From the NCBI RefSeq assembly GCF_958298935.1, contig NC_084937.1, forward strand, positions 27,971,568 to 28,035,567: DNA of 64,000 nt, in the 5' to 3' direction. Source of the stretch: Phragmites australis (taxonomy: Eukaryota; Streptophyta; Magnoliopsida; Poales; Poaceae). The notes below the pieces were generated by a model. It had not been told where the DNA came from and did no database searches. It saw only the letters and a program-made list of their open reading frames with translations. Positions within the stretch are counted from its first letter, which is position 1. Each line of letters opens with the position of its first letter. Shown one piece after another: positions 47,655-60,989 of this stretch. The position numbers were made by a program, and so were the translations under genes.

Positions 47655-49278
47655 GGTGCCACCTGCTACGGGCGATGGAGGACAAACAGTTGGACAGGGA
47701 TGATGGCAAGGGCGTCATGGTCGTAGTGGTTAGCGGTGTTGGCGGTTGAGGGCGGCGAATCTGGTGGCGGGGACATCGTCAGAGGCGATCGGGGAGGCGG
47801 TGGCAGCAGGAGAGCGCGGGGAGGAGAAGCGGTGGCGGAGGAGGGCAGGATACGCCGACATCGGGGAGGCGATGGGGAGGCGATGCGTGGGTCGGGGAGG
47901 AGATGAGGTGATATGTGGATCGTGAGGCGGCTGGGAATGAAGAAGAGGTGATGCGGGCTTGGATGTATACTGGGTTTCTGATCTCAACCATCAAACCCAT
48001 CTGACAGTCTAAAATTCGACAGATGTAAATGGGTCAAATCTTTCCACGGTCATCTAGCCACTCCCTTATAAAAAAAAAAGAGCCATGTACAGTCTCGCAA
48101 ACAAGGAGTTGACCTGAAACATTTAGGGTAGTGTATGAGCATGCTTATGGGCTATCCCTAGGTGTTTGTTAGGGACTTTCGATCTCCTCTTTTCCCAGGC
48201 TAAATCGTACAACAAGAATTTATTCGAAACGCCCTTTGTTCTGCACATTTGTATAGCCGGATTCCTTCTCCTTTTCCCCATGCACAAGTCTTCAGTCTCT
48301 TGTACGTAACACCTCTTCGCTTTCTTCAGGTCACTCGGCGCCTTTTACCAATCCGGTGCTGCACCTTTTGCTAGATAAAGATCCCAGGCGAGGATTCATC
48401 GCCATCTCCAAGGAATGGAATCATGCATCCATATTCTCTGATGGGCCATATATGATATGCCATGGCCATCTCGTGACATCGCGGATCATGATACGGAGCT
48501 GCTAGCAAATATGCCTCTCGCGAGTGAGTGCAAAAGCTTGGAGCTAAAGGAAAGGGGAATGCACCACTCATGGTGTCGGCCCATGATGTCAGCTTTTGCC
48601 GCTGCCGTTCCTTTTTTTTTAAGGAGATAAGCCTCTCCCGTTCCATGATTGCATCAGCCGACCAGAGTCACGTAGCTCAGCTTAAGCACAAAGCTAGCTT
48701 CCTCCTCACTCCCGTTTCTTCTCCCTGCTTGTGTCATATGAGCTGGCCTTTAAGGCCCAACTAGAAACCAAGCATTTTTTCTTCTTCTGTCCTTCAGATT
48801 TTGTTGGGCCTTTCTTCATAGTTGGCTAATATGGCCCAACGAGGATTTTTTTATATATTTCGAAAATAATTAAATTCAAAAGTGTTAACGTCCATTTGAG
48901 AATATTGCAATACACTTGCAATGGACCACATCACCCTTCCAGCGGAGGATAGGTTTAAAATTATAAAATATTTCATTCTCTTGCTTCAAAATTAAAAACA
49001 ATAACAAAGTTATCATGATTTTTTTTGAAAATGGTGCAGAGGATACTACGATGTAGCTCTCCAAAACAATTCAGACAACAATATAATTTTTACAATGAAA
49101 AACAAAAGGACAAATTTCATCGTACACAATCAAAACACAAATTTCTAAGTCTATGTACAATAAAATTTATCCTTTTTTTCATTGTACAGATCTGCTGGGA
49201 AATTATTCTCATATTTATACATATCATAAGAGCCTTAAATACATTTTCACTCAGGATGATCTAAATATTAGATAGAGA
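47655..49278. other. Intergenic, no gene seen
   Basis: GC-rich until about 47960 (continuous with 41580-41649 before the copia insertion), then ordinary intergenic DNA. Frames are low complexity. I see no gene. Confidence 0.5.
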
Positions 49279-49374
49279 AGATGGCTCGAGCCGATCGAAG
49301 ATTATGAACTGGAAGTTCATTATCATCCCGATAAGGCGAACGTTGTCACCGACTGCACCAATAAATTTACTTAA
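49279..49374 (+). pseudogene. Gypsy RNase H fragment
   Basis: Thirty-one codons read RWLEPIEDYELEVHYHPDKA and NVVTDCTNKFT, then stop. This is the end of the gypsy RNase H domain (family form ...HYHPGKANVVADALSRK). No other pol sequence adjoins it. The following 500 bp may contain a decayed LTR of the same element, but I could not define its ends. Confidence 0.65.
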
Positions 49375-50039
49375 CTATATACTCATATTCTTGCTAACAT
49401 CCTGATTCATAATTCTTGGAGTTAAGTTATCTATAAGTATATAATATAGATTAAGTCTTGCTAGTAACTTCGTACTCAGTCTGCTCTACATGTGCTACCG
49501 AACAGGAGAAGCTGATCTTTTGCTACTTCACGCCCACCAAGAATGATTGTGGGCATGAGTAGGTAACTACTCAGAGGTCGTACTTTTATGATGGAACCTA
49601 AGAGCATATGATTTTATCCTCCTTTTGTTGTTCAGATTTTTAGCTTCCCCTGCATAGTTATCTTTGGTCTAGGTAGTTTAGTTTTAGTCTTCTTCTAACT
49701 CTCTTTTGCTGTAAATTGTAAGAAATTATGAATGCTTAAGAACTTGTAATATAATTTAATCATTCGTTCTTTATTAAGCTTTGTTGTGATGTGATATATT
49801 GGAAAGTCATGTGTTCTGATCTTGAGCACAAAACACGATTCGGGACTATCAGAGTGATATTTTGATTAATCATTGAAGTCCTAATTAAATATATGATTGA
49901 TTTAATAATTAATTAGAATACTATTTGGACGGTTCCTTACAAAAAGGTGGGGAGAAACCCGATTCTTTGGAGCTCCACAACGTAGGAACCTCATTGGATG
50001 AGTCCGAACTTTGATAAATAAATCGTTGTCTCCTTCACT

Positions 50040-50381
50040 TGGTTTGCTTTATTGAGCACTTGTTTTTTTTTCACTTCATCTGATACTCCATCGATCTCTA
50101 CATTAGTGAAGCCCTACTTGAAATAGATCGGTTGCATAGGTCGGTAGCTTACTTGTGAACTCGTGGATATGCATTACAAGTATTAGAATTGAGTAGAGGT
50201 GGTTAAAGTTAAGTTTTTCTCTCTGTCACCAAAATATCCGAGTTGAAACCAGAAGTTTCGGTTAAGGTCGGAATTTCCAGTATTAGGTTGGAACTTCCGA
50301 TTTTACTAATTTCCCCTCAAGTTTAAAATTTTAGATAAATGTCAATTCACCTCACCTCCCTCTAGGCGACATCAAGCGTCT
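50040..50381 (+). repeat. Remnant of a copia-type LTR 3' end
   Basis: Contains repeated GGAACTTCCG-like phrases (50227-50320) and ends CACCTCCCTCTAGGCGACAT...CTTTCA, the usual last bases of a large grass copia LTR family. No primer binding site or gag follows. Confidence 0.45.
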
Positions 50382-51673
50382 TTCAAGTAGCACCTTTGAT
50401 TTGAACACACACGTACCTTTACTTATATTTAGTACTTCATATTAATTCATTACAACTCTATTTTGTTAGTTTCATTCATTTAAATACGTGTATGGTTTAG
50501 ATGGTCTTGTGGTTAGAGTGATCCCTTTTATTGGGTTTTTATGTTGGACTATGATGGATAATTGTTGTTTATACAATATGCTTGTGGTTAGTATATGACT
50601 TGCTTACTTTGGAGATGGAACTCAATATGGAACTTAGATTGTGGACGAGTACTAGGAGGTCCAAATAGAAGATTCAAGGATAAATTAGGATGAGATGAGA
50701 ACTTTGATTTATCATTAAGGGACGAAACTTGCATGTTATGTCTTTTAGAACTGTGCAAAATAACCTAGTTATGAGGAACAAATAATCATTAAGTCCTCCT
50801 CTTTCCGAACAAGACATACAAAGAGACTCGCCAACTATCTCTTTAAAAGATAGCTATTATGATTAGTACTTTTTTTTACTATCTACCGTCCTTCTATTGT
50901 TTTTAGTTATTCACTGGAACAATTATATATTGAAGTCAATCCGAGGCAAGTGTTCAGATCTATTATGACATAAGGATTAGGTGCCTAACGGACGTTGATT
51001 ATTCTAGAAAATTATTTCCCGACGTAAAAAATATTTTTTTATGTTTTCATTTAAGAAGATGATATTTCATTTATAAAGTAACCATAAGTGTTGGTAACTT
51101 TTTGTTTACGGTACCAGTATATTACTTTTGTTATGCTACTCCGATATGCCAATACTTTAATATCTTTAGCTATCAAAATAATAACCATAGATATGTTGTT
51201 CTATCTAAAACTAGAATATCGGGTCACCACATATCCAGAATTTTGATAAGCCTCCTAGTCTTGCTCCTCTCCGTGAGCAGGAATCAGCGTTTTCTGTCTG
51301 TTTGCCGATAGGGGCCAAACGGCCGGCGATCCGTACCCAGCGCACTAACAAGGCAACTTTCGACCTTCGGTGGAGTTGCCCACCCGGCCGGCGCCGCGAT
51401 TTCCCGACCGGGCGGAGTCCAACTCGTATCGTTCGTACGCATGCGCTCACCAGCGCAGGCGCGGCGCACGGGCCAAAATGCGACCAGATTTTATCAGAGT
51501 TCTTTGGTCGTACCAATGTCCCACGTCGCCTTTTTACCAGTTTTGCGCGGGGAGCAAGTCGTTGTCGCGCGCCGAACCACATCGTGATCTGCATGGGCCC
51601 AGCCGGACGTTTCTCTGCTACTCGCCCCTTGCATGACAGCAGGCCATCAGCTCAGTTGAACGGGGCACTGTAG
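50382..51673. other. Intergenic, no gene seen
   Basis: AT-rich, then a GC-rich block at 51290-51660 with open but motif-free frames on both strands. Confidence 0.5.
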
Positions 51674-54600
51674 GGTAGTGTTTGGTTGGAACTGTGATAG
51701 GATAAAATAAGTTTATTTATATATTTGATGATAGGATAATTGAAGCAAGCTGACGTCTACATGTGTGTTAATGCACTTATGCTAACTACTTGATTAGTTG
51801 GTTTTCTAATCGGACTACCTACCCAAATTAAGCATCGTGCCGGTGACAACACCTAGGCGGTCACACCATCGCTTCCTTGCATAAGACAAAGGCAAGGCTG
51901 CTGGAGTTTTATCTTTTTATTCTTGAAAAAGTAAAATGTTCACATATTGACATGATATGCATCTCATATGAATATGATATGATCACATATTGTGGAAAAT
52001 GCAAATTTTCATCTCTAATACTATTCATCATATATGATAATATGAACATGATGATCATTCTCCATATAACACACAACACCCAAAATTTTGCACAATTTCA
52101 AACAGTTACCTCACAAATTTCTGATTAGATAGGTGCACATCACATACCTAACTTATGGTGCATATAGCACTAGAGTTTAAACTAAAAAACACATACATAA
52201 GCAAACAATCTCACATATTACATAATAGAGTGTGAACTAAAAAATTTAAACATAAGCAGAAATGAGCACACAGGTTCATAGATCACATACACCCATATCA
52301 CAGAATTCTACACTATTTGCTTGATCCCACATGAGCAAACTATTCTTCTCATGGAATGTATCATATAACTGGCCATTTCAATACTTGAATTGCAAACAAA
52401 GGGGGAAAAGGGGTATGGTAATTAACATTGCAATCTACTTATTTATTTACTTTCTGCTACACAATTTGCCAAAAATTTGCTAATCAGATAAAATAATATG
52501 CTTCTCCAAAATAGTTAACTATCTCACTGAATTACCAGAATTTTCTAACAGTGAATGCAAAACAAACAAAAGGTATAAAAGAAGCTAAGTTTATCTGCAT
52601 TTCTTTCACCTAAAATGTTTGATGTTCAAACATTCGATTGACCTTTTGAGTACCAGGAGTTAAAAACAAATAAAGGGTAAGAAAGTAAGTTTGTATTGTA
52701 CTTATTCATTTATATTATGCTAAACATTTAGGAAAAGCAATTTCTTTCGACTTATAAGCAAATATGTAAGAACAAAAACAAACAAATTTGTTTAAATTTA
52801 CAACCAAATCCATGTGAATTCAGAGAATAAATTTGGTTCAATTTACATGAAAAAATCCGTGCTAACTTAGAGAGAAAGTTCATAGGCAAAAATTCATACA
52901 AAGGCAAAAGCAAATCGGCACATCAGAGAAGAGAGCAACAGATTTTGGGGTTGCGGCAAAAGGTAATTTGATGAATCAGCTAGGTAAATTCAAAGCATCA
53001 TATAGGGAAATTCTTACAAATGCCAAAGCAAATTGGCACAACCATGGTGATTATGCAGTGTCTTCCTTTCCCGTTCTTAATTAACCATGTACATATCAGC
53101 ACTTATATTTGCTTATCAATATGAAATAATTTGCTTATCATTATAGAATAATGTGCCTATACATAAGCAATAATTTGCTTAGCAATATAACAAGTAAATA
53201 AATTTACCTCTGATGAGCTACAAAGTTTGCTTGTCAATATGGACAAAGTGCTTAGCAATATAAAGGTACATAAAATTGTCTCTGGAGAGTAAAAAAATGC
53301 TTGATGGAAGAAATAGAAATGCTTAATTACTACACACAAAAACATATCATTGTCATCCATCACGAGCACTGAAAATTAAGATCCGTGCCACGAAGGGGGA
53401 ACTGACCTTTGGAGCTTGCCTTCTTTGTTTCGATATGTAGCTCCTTTTGAAGATTTATGTACAAGTGAGGAGCAGCTTTGCAAGTTCAAATCTGTGAGTG
53501 AAATTGATAGAAAACTAGAAGCAATTTGTTGCATATTTATGAGTAAATTTATGAAATCTGATAAGCAAAGGAAAATGCTTTAAAAAGGAAAAGTTATTTG
53601 ATAGTTCTAAAATATTACTTTTCTATGAATATGAAGCTCCTTCTTCATAAGTAATGAACTTAAGAACAATGTTATCGATGAACATAAAGAATGTTTATTA
53701 GATAACTCTGCCTAACATGATTCTCTCACTCATCCCCCAAACCTATGTCTCTCAAAATAAAAAAGTAACACAAGTAAAACAGATTAGAGAACTACTTAGG
53801 TGATCAAAACCTAAGATAAAAGTGACTAATCTATTTCACAATAGTAAAGAAGAGAATTCAGAGTAGCATGATTCTCTTCTTGTCTCTCTCAAAATGGGAA
53901 GGGAACACAACCTAATCAGAATACAGATCGAATCGGGTGAACGAATCAAAGATAAAAAGTACCTAATCATGTCCAAACACAAAACCACGATGAAGCGACA
54001 GATAGAAAAAGGAGCAAATGAAACAGAACATACACATAGCAAATGTTTGCTTATTAGTTTTTGAATTGTTCCTTTTTCAAATAATTAAGTTGCCTCTTTG
54101 AAATAATGGAATTATCTGACAGTTACTAGAAACACCTAGAGGTCTAAATAATTCATTAGGTTGAATGCATTTTTGATAGAGTTAACTTAGTTTTACTATA
54201 CAAAATATGATGTTTCCACTACATTCTCTCTGTATATTTACTTCAAATGCTCTCCATTGCACCGATATTTTGATTACACATCACAAAGAAAGGACTCATA
54301 ATTTCTATATTACGTTTGGACAAAGCAATTCACTTGCTTATTTGATCTTAATATTTGCTTATCCATACTCACATATTAGCCTGTTTGAATTAATATAATT
54401 GCATAATGAATAAACAAAACAGCATATTGACTTTGAAAAAATTGCTTTCACATTTTACAAAATTTGCTTTTTTTCACATATATACATAAAGCTGTCCCTT
54501 AATGGCATAGAACCTGATTTAGTGCATATATAACTACATGATTTGCATGAAAAAATTGTTGTTAAACAAGATGAAGTAGGAGAGTAAAAATGGTACTAGG

Positions 54601-57057
54601 TATATCGAAATTGTGAAAGAAGAACGATAAGTTTGGTTGGCTTTATGTCAAGTCCTTGCACTTCAAAATTCAGACTACCAACGACCTGTTGTAGTTGCAT
54701 TTCTAACGACCCTTGATACAATGTAGATGCAACATATTTTTACTTATTTGACCTCACCATTACCTACAAAACTAAAAAGAAAAAAGAAAAACACAATTCA
54801 AAAAACATAAGCAACACAATAGATTCTAGTGTATGCCAATATATGAAAAGATGGAACTCTAATGCTTATTATATAGTTCATAATTATGCATACAGATCGG
54901 AAAAAAGAAGATGGCAGTGCTTTCAAATAATAAATGAAAGGGAAGTTGAATTGCCTCACTTGCATTGAAATGTTCCTTCTACATCAACACAAAACTGCTT
55001 ATACATATAAATAAAGTGGCTTCTTCATCAAGGTATGAAAAATTACTTGGAAAACATAGCAAGAAGCTAACCAAAGTCGACCTCAGGCACTCTACTCTCT
55101 TGTGCCTAATTGTTTCTTTTCAAAATATATAAAAGCACGCACACCATCTTATAGTGTCAGCATCATAGTTATCAAGTATATCAGAGACCTAAATGCTACT
55201 ACCTAAGATCCACACTACTTTACTGCTCAAAACACACCAAATTAACTGATGTGATGACAGCAACAGCGGATCATCATGACAAAATAACTAATTTATGCAT
55301 CTCTCAAATTTACACATAATGACTTGTGCATCATGAAAAGGGGGAAGCAACAATTCATCATAATAATAACAAAAAAGTATCTTATAGATTTACCCATCTC
55401 TCAAAAATATATAAACGCCTAACCTAAAAAAAATTAACTGACTATCCGGATAATTCGATCAAATATATGAATAGCACAAGCATGTACCTGAACAGATTTA
55501 GATGTTTTGAATGGCATGCATGTTTATAAAGCATATCCAAAACACAAAACCACGCAAAAGGGAAACAACCGTCGCTACCGCATTGCTGCCACATTCAGTA
55601 CACTAACATACTGGTGAAAAGGGATTACCATCTCTACTACAAAAGCACAAAAAACAAGCGCACACATACACCACCATCACGAAAAATTGAAATATAAAAG
55701 GATCAGAGTAGCTTACCAATGGACACACTCTTCCCCCTTCAGAACACGAGTTGAACACAATGTCCCCTTTATGAATCAGTGAATCAGTTTGCAACCCGAG
55801 AAAAAAAAAATAGAAGCATGCCATGACCAAAAACGTGATTAGATGAACCACACGTACACTAAAATAATCAGGGGATACAAAGAAAAATACAGATGCGCTC
55901 ACCTTAAAGGAGATCCCTTCCTGCTTCCACCCTCTTCACCTGGTTAAGATCAAAACTGAGGTGGTTCTCTCTGTAATCCACAGGATTAAACAAGCACACT
56001 GAAAAAAAAATCGCAGAATGATTACCACATCACCCCGATCTGAGCACGAGAACAGGGTGAAATCCACCCCAAAACTAATGCGCTACCTCAATTTTTCAGT
56101 GAATAAGACCCCAAAGTACCCCCACGAATCATATAAAAGCCAAAGGAGTTCAGAATTTTGGATCAGGTTGAGCAAAAACAAGTGCAGTGGTAATGGCTTA
56201 CATGTTGAGGTTCCAGTCATCCTCGCCTCCTTACCGGTGGTGACGATGGCCTTGCCGAGCTCACAATTGGGGAGATCTGGGAAGTAGTGTAACAAAAACG
56301 ATGAGAAAGATAGCTAGCTTAAGAAATCACAAACCAAAATGCAGCAAAAACAATCCTATTAAATAATGAAGAACACAAGCCTTCCAATTTTTTCATCCAC
56401 AACCCTCACTGGCGACAGCTCTAGACGTCCATGGTCAAGCAAGCTCAATGCGCACGTGATGCCCCCAGTGCGTGCTCACCGGATACCCCTCGTCGTGCCT
56501 CACACCACTGCCCCTCATGGCGAAGGAGCCCCGCCTGAGCTGCAACACAATCCATGGGGGGGGGGGGGGCAGCACGGCACGAGGCGCGGGCCCCTCAGCG
56601 GTGTGGATCTAGGGCGGGAGGAGCAGCGCGATGCGAGGTGCCAGGAAGAGAGGGAGAGAGAGAAGGGGATGTTCTGGTGTGGAATGAGTGGAGAGTATCG
56701 TATGGATAAGGTTGACGGGAGTTGCTTTTCGCACTGGCAGCAGTCTGAGTGTGCGTCCAAGCGAGCAAACGGATGCACGCTCGGAAACAAGTTTTTACCA
56801 GGATAATTCTATTCATATATATGCTTGTTTGTAGGTGGAATGGAACGGATCTATTTTAGTATTTCGGGTCCACCGTCAGTGTCACGTTTGAAGTAGGATG
56901 TGTGCGTTTCATCATTTTTTGGAATAGCTCCATTCCGAATCCTTGAAGAATATTTTCTCATTCCGAACCGTTCTATCTCACTGCTCTCCATCCAAACAGC
57001 TCAAAAAAAGGGATTGATCCGATACGTCTCATCCTGTCCTAAAAATCAAACACTACC
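51674..57057. mobile_element. Candidate large element with GGTAGTGTTTG ends
   Basis: Left end GGTAGTGTTTGGTT (51674) and right end AATCAAACACTACC (57057) form a 14-bp inverted repeat with one mismatch. The adjacent trinucleotides are TAG and TAA, close to the TTA/TAA duplication of Harbinger/Tourist elements. The right 150 bp look like the end of such a MITE. The 5.4-kb interior is AT-rich with no transposase. On the minus strand, short GC-richer islands with splice-like borders occur at 56276-56235, 55939-55903 and 55766-55717. The ends could also belong to two separate MITEs. Confidence 0.35.
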
Positions 57058-58859
57058 TAAGGTCACGACCAGGTGTTAATGACCGTGTTTAAGAAAAGAG
57101 AGTGTTACATATTTATATAAAAATATAACTTTTAATGTAAATAAGGACCATATGGGTTTAAAAATTAAAATTTCTAATACAAACAAAGACTAGTATATTT
57201 AAATATAATTGACTATCTTGTTAATACTAATATAAGTAGCAGTATTTAAGTAAGCACCTTACCCTCAATCTAAGCACTTGTATACTTCGCTTGAAAAATA
57301 AATCGGATGTTTTTTATAAACACATTCTCTAAGCACACTATTATGCATGCTCTAAGGGTACGTTCTACATACAAAGAAAAGTGAATCAGATGCAGTGAGA
57401 CAAGGTCAGCATGGTTTTTTTTTTAAGCAACCACTCGTTTATCTCTGTGGATAAACTAGGCACGGTCGAAATTTGCAGGATTTCTTCCAAAAGATACTAT
57501 AGGAGTACTTAACTTACTCTTTATTACACCTTTGGAGAAAGATTTTGCTGAAACCATAAGGTGAATCGATCTCCTTTGTGCTGGAAACGGTAAAGACATG
57601 CACCTCCCAGAAATGCAACAAAATTAACGACAGTGAAAGCCTGTGTGTCACTCTAGAAGTACCTTTCCAAAAGCTTGTTGATGATCCCATGGGCAATTTT
57701 GCCAGAAGCAGTGGCTAGGGCACAAAGATGACGCTGGAGTTGAGCCAGGTTGAAACTGTGCGAACGAGCTGATAGTTCGGTCATAGCTCGGTGGTAGGAT
57801 CGCTGGTGGTAGCGTCTATCCACCTGTGTTCTAGCGTTGCTCGATGCAGATGTCGCATCTGCATTTGGGTTAAGCCCGAGTTTAGCTAGGATAGTGTACG
57901 CACGTGTGTATCAGAGGTTTTGTGTCTCCTAACCTCTTCTAAAATATGTGAACATACTTGTGTTTGTATATGGTGTGAATATAGTATGTATACAAAACTG
58001 TATTAGGCAGTGGATTTCGCTAAAGCTGCCCCTATTGGGGAACAGGACCACGTAACTTTATTGAGGTGTTGAGTCTCATATGAACATATAAAACTTGATG
58101 CTACAGTGATGCTACATTGTCTGTAAACAGTAACGTTGCTTATTATTTAACGCTACAATACCTTCGGTACAACGTTAGTTTAATGTTTATCGTCTTACAC
58201 AATACTGTTCCCCTAAACTTGACCGGGGATGAATCTGCCAAAAACCCTGCTGCGGCAGATCGAAACAAACCCCCGTCCTGTCCAGTTTGCCCGGGGGCTG
58301 CTTGCTCCATCCACTGACATGGGTGCGTGTTCCTGTACTTTTGCAGCATGGACTCTTACATAGTAGTATCTGTTTCCTTTTTTGTTGCAAGCATGGCACA
58401 GTACACGCCAACTGTTGGCTACAGTATTTCTTTTCGTGCATATTGCAAATCTCATGCTAGTAGTTTGCCTCGGTGACCATATTCGAAATACAGATTATTT
58501 AGCTTTTGTTGCCATCGTCCATGGGCATTTGTACTAGCACAATCTTTTTGGGACTTCAACTCCTAAACGATTTTTTGGCATGCAATGCTAAGAGTACAAT
58601 GAAGAAGGAATAAATGGTGTACTACTACTAGTGAGCAGTGAGCATATTATTAGTACTATGAGTTACCACTACTGCAACCGATAAAAAATTGAGGTGGTTT
58701 TGCCCCGACACGAACCAAACATTACAGCGTTCTTCTTATCACGACAGGTTCACTCGTAGTACAGAACGATGCGAAGACCAGTCGTCAGTCGTGTCAGCCG
58801 CAGTAGGAGTATATCAAAGATTCAAAACCTTGTAGCCCGATACAGCGAAACAAAATATA
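57058..58859. other. Intergenic, no gene seen
   Basis: Mixed sequence. Minus-strand frames at 58455-58143 overlap in three registers and have no motif. No RNA gene recognised. Confidence 0.5.
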
Positions 58860-59146
58860 TGTTTGGTTTGTATCTAAATTTATCATACGTAAGATTAGTT
58901 ATAAAAAGTATAGTTCAAGAAATTTTTAATTATAAGTATGATAAAGTTAATTAAAAAACTAAGTATATAATGTGTGAGTTACAAAACTTACAATGCATGA
59001 CTTATCAATATTATAGTAGTATATAATGTGTGGGTTAAAAAACTTACAATGTATGACTTATCAATGTTACAGTAGTAAACCAAACAGTTGTTACATTATC
59101 TATAACTTAAATAACCTTAGACATGTGAAACTTAATTACAAACCAA
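58860..59146. mobile_element. MITE with GTTTGGTTTGTA ends
   Basis: Left end GTTTGGTTTGTATCTAAA and right end TTACAAACCAAAC are imperfect reverse complements over about 40 bp. Inside is a 56-bp tandem duplication (58963-59018 and 59019-59074). Confidence 0.6.
58963..59074 (+). repeat. 56-bp tandem duplication
   Basis: Two units starting GTATATAATGTGTG, differing at five positions by eye. Confidence 0.85.
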
Positions 59147-60165
59147 ACAAATCCAAAATCTATGACAAAATTAGCCACTGGTTTGCAGTAAGTACTCCCT
59201 CTTATTGCGTTTTGAAAATATCATTAAATGTTTAAAACTAAAAAATATTTAGTTTAGAAATATATAAATTATATGTGTACATTTATTTTGACAAATATTT
59301 TCACAATTTTCTAAATTTCTTAGATTTTGTATGTGTTTAAAATTACGCATAAAAGATCGTGTTATATCCAATTAAGTTTTATCTACTCTTTCTGTCTCAA
59401 AAGAGATAATATTTTAAAATTGAGTATAAATATTAAAGTAGAAAATAAAATAATCATCTTATTTACTATTAATATCATTCATCACATAGAAAATAAGATT
59501 TATATTAAAAAGAATTATTTAGAGAAGGATTAAAAGTGAATTTTTTTAACAACCCGTCCCTGCGTCCCGTCACGTCGGTAAATTAATCGGATCAAGAGGG
59601 CGTAAAAAAAAATCGGATCAAGTCAACAGAGAAAGCTAACACACATCCAATCAATCGATCGATCGACCTCCGTCCCGTCGGTAAATTAATCGGATCAAGA
59701 CAACAGAGAAAGCTGCAGGTCCAATATCGTCATGACTGTACCTGGTACATGGTGCGGCCCTAGATTTCTTGCGTCGCAGCTCCTTCCCAATGCATCCACG
59801 GACAGCATCCCAAAACAAAAATGCTAATCCTGCCTTTGAAATTCACCGGGGACACCTCCATACTCCATCGGATGCCCTGCCCTTGTTTATTTAGCTGTGA
59901 AGGAAATATCAGGTCAGCATGTAAGCTTTATTAGCTTGGCAGAAACAGGGACTTGAATCCTGTCACTGGTTTTTATTCAAGCGCCATAGCTAGCTGGCTG
60001 CCTGGCTTACTTGTTTGCCCTGAGATCATCTCAACTATATTCTCTTCATTTTATTCTTTTTCTGATTCTCTTTTTCGTTCTCATTCTCTTTATTTTCTCT
60101 CATCTTCAACAGCTTCTATTCGAGAGAAATCACGAAGAAAAAGTAGAGAAAATCCTGTCCTAAAA
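59147..60165. other. Intergenic DNA up to the hAT site
   Basis: The phrase GTCGGTAAATTAATCGGATC occurs twice (about 59575 and 59678). The last 150 bp are C/T-rich, and with 63801 onward form one continuous repeat-like host sequence into which the hAT element inserted. Confidence 0.5.
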
Positions 60166-60173
60166 GGAATGAC
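60166..60173 (+). repeat. Left 8-bp target-site duplication of hAT
   Basis: GGAATGAC, repeated at 63793-63800. Eight base pairs is the hAT hallmark. Confidence 0.95.
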
Positions 60174-60320
60174 TAAAGATGTCCATATAGATCGTGCCTA
60201 CTGGGCCGACCCGAGGCACGGCACTGTAGGCACGGTCCAGGCACGGTCCGGCCCGAGTCAAGATGGGCCGGGACGGCACGGCACGAGGCCACGGGCCGTG
60301 TCTGGGATGAGCACGCGGCA

Positions 60321-60374
60321 CGGCGGGCCGGCACGGCACGGCGGGCCGGCACGGCACGGCGGGCCGGCACGGCA
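60321..60374 (+). repeat. 18-bp GC-rich tandem repeat, 3 copies
   Basis: Units at 60321, 60339 and 60357 (CGGCGGGCCGGCACGGCA). Part of the hAT subterminal repeats, probably transposase binding sites by analogy with other hAT elements. Confidence 0.88.
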
Positions 60375-60678
60375 CGGCCCGGCTCGGGCACGAGCGGCCT
60401 AGGACCAAGCCGGGCCGGCACGGCACGGCCCGGGAACGCGGCGGCCCACACGGCACGGCACGGCCCACCGCGCCTGCTCGACACGTGGTGGCCCGCGGCA
60501 CGGCACGGCCCACCGCGGGGGGCACGGCCCGGCCGGCAAGTGGGGGCACGACGGGCCGGCGGGGGCACGCGGGTTAACGGGTTAAACGGGTCCGATATTT
60601 TTGAATTTTATAATCGTTTTGTGACCGTTTGAGCTCCAAAAAATTCAAAAAAAATTGCAAAAATCACCATTTTTCACC

Positions 60679-60686
60679 TATAAATA
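60679..60686 (+). promoter_or_regulatory. TATA box of hAT transposase gene
   Basis: TATAAATA about 300 bp before the start codon at 60990, just after the GC-rich subterminal region. The interval may contain a leader intron: a T-rich tract and TTTTTGTAG lie just before the first exon codons. Confidence 0.55.
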
Positions 60687-60989
60687 GAGGAGCACCCTGC
60701 CCTTCCATTCCACACCAGCAATACCATTTTCTCTCTTGTTTCCTCCTCTCATTCTTGTCTCAAAGTTCCTGAGAATTAGCGATAATTTGGCAAAATTAGT
60801 TTGAATTGTTGCAAAAAAAATTCGAGCAATTTCAAAACCGTCATCCTGCTGACTTGCTATCTTGAAGTTGAAGAAATCTTGGTGATTTTTTTGCATCGTT
60901 GTTGAGTCTTATTTTATTATTAGTTTTATTACTTGATTATTTCTAACTCTGAATATTTGCAATTTTTGTAGTGTTATTCGACATTGATC

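Noticed and set aside
60160..60568. Minus-strand frames rich in PCRPAVPCRPAVP
   Set aside because: They translate the GC-rich hAT subterminal repeats; simple repetition, not protein-coding.
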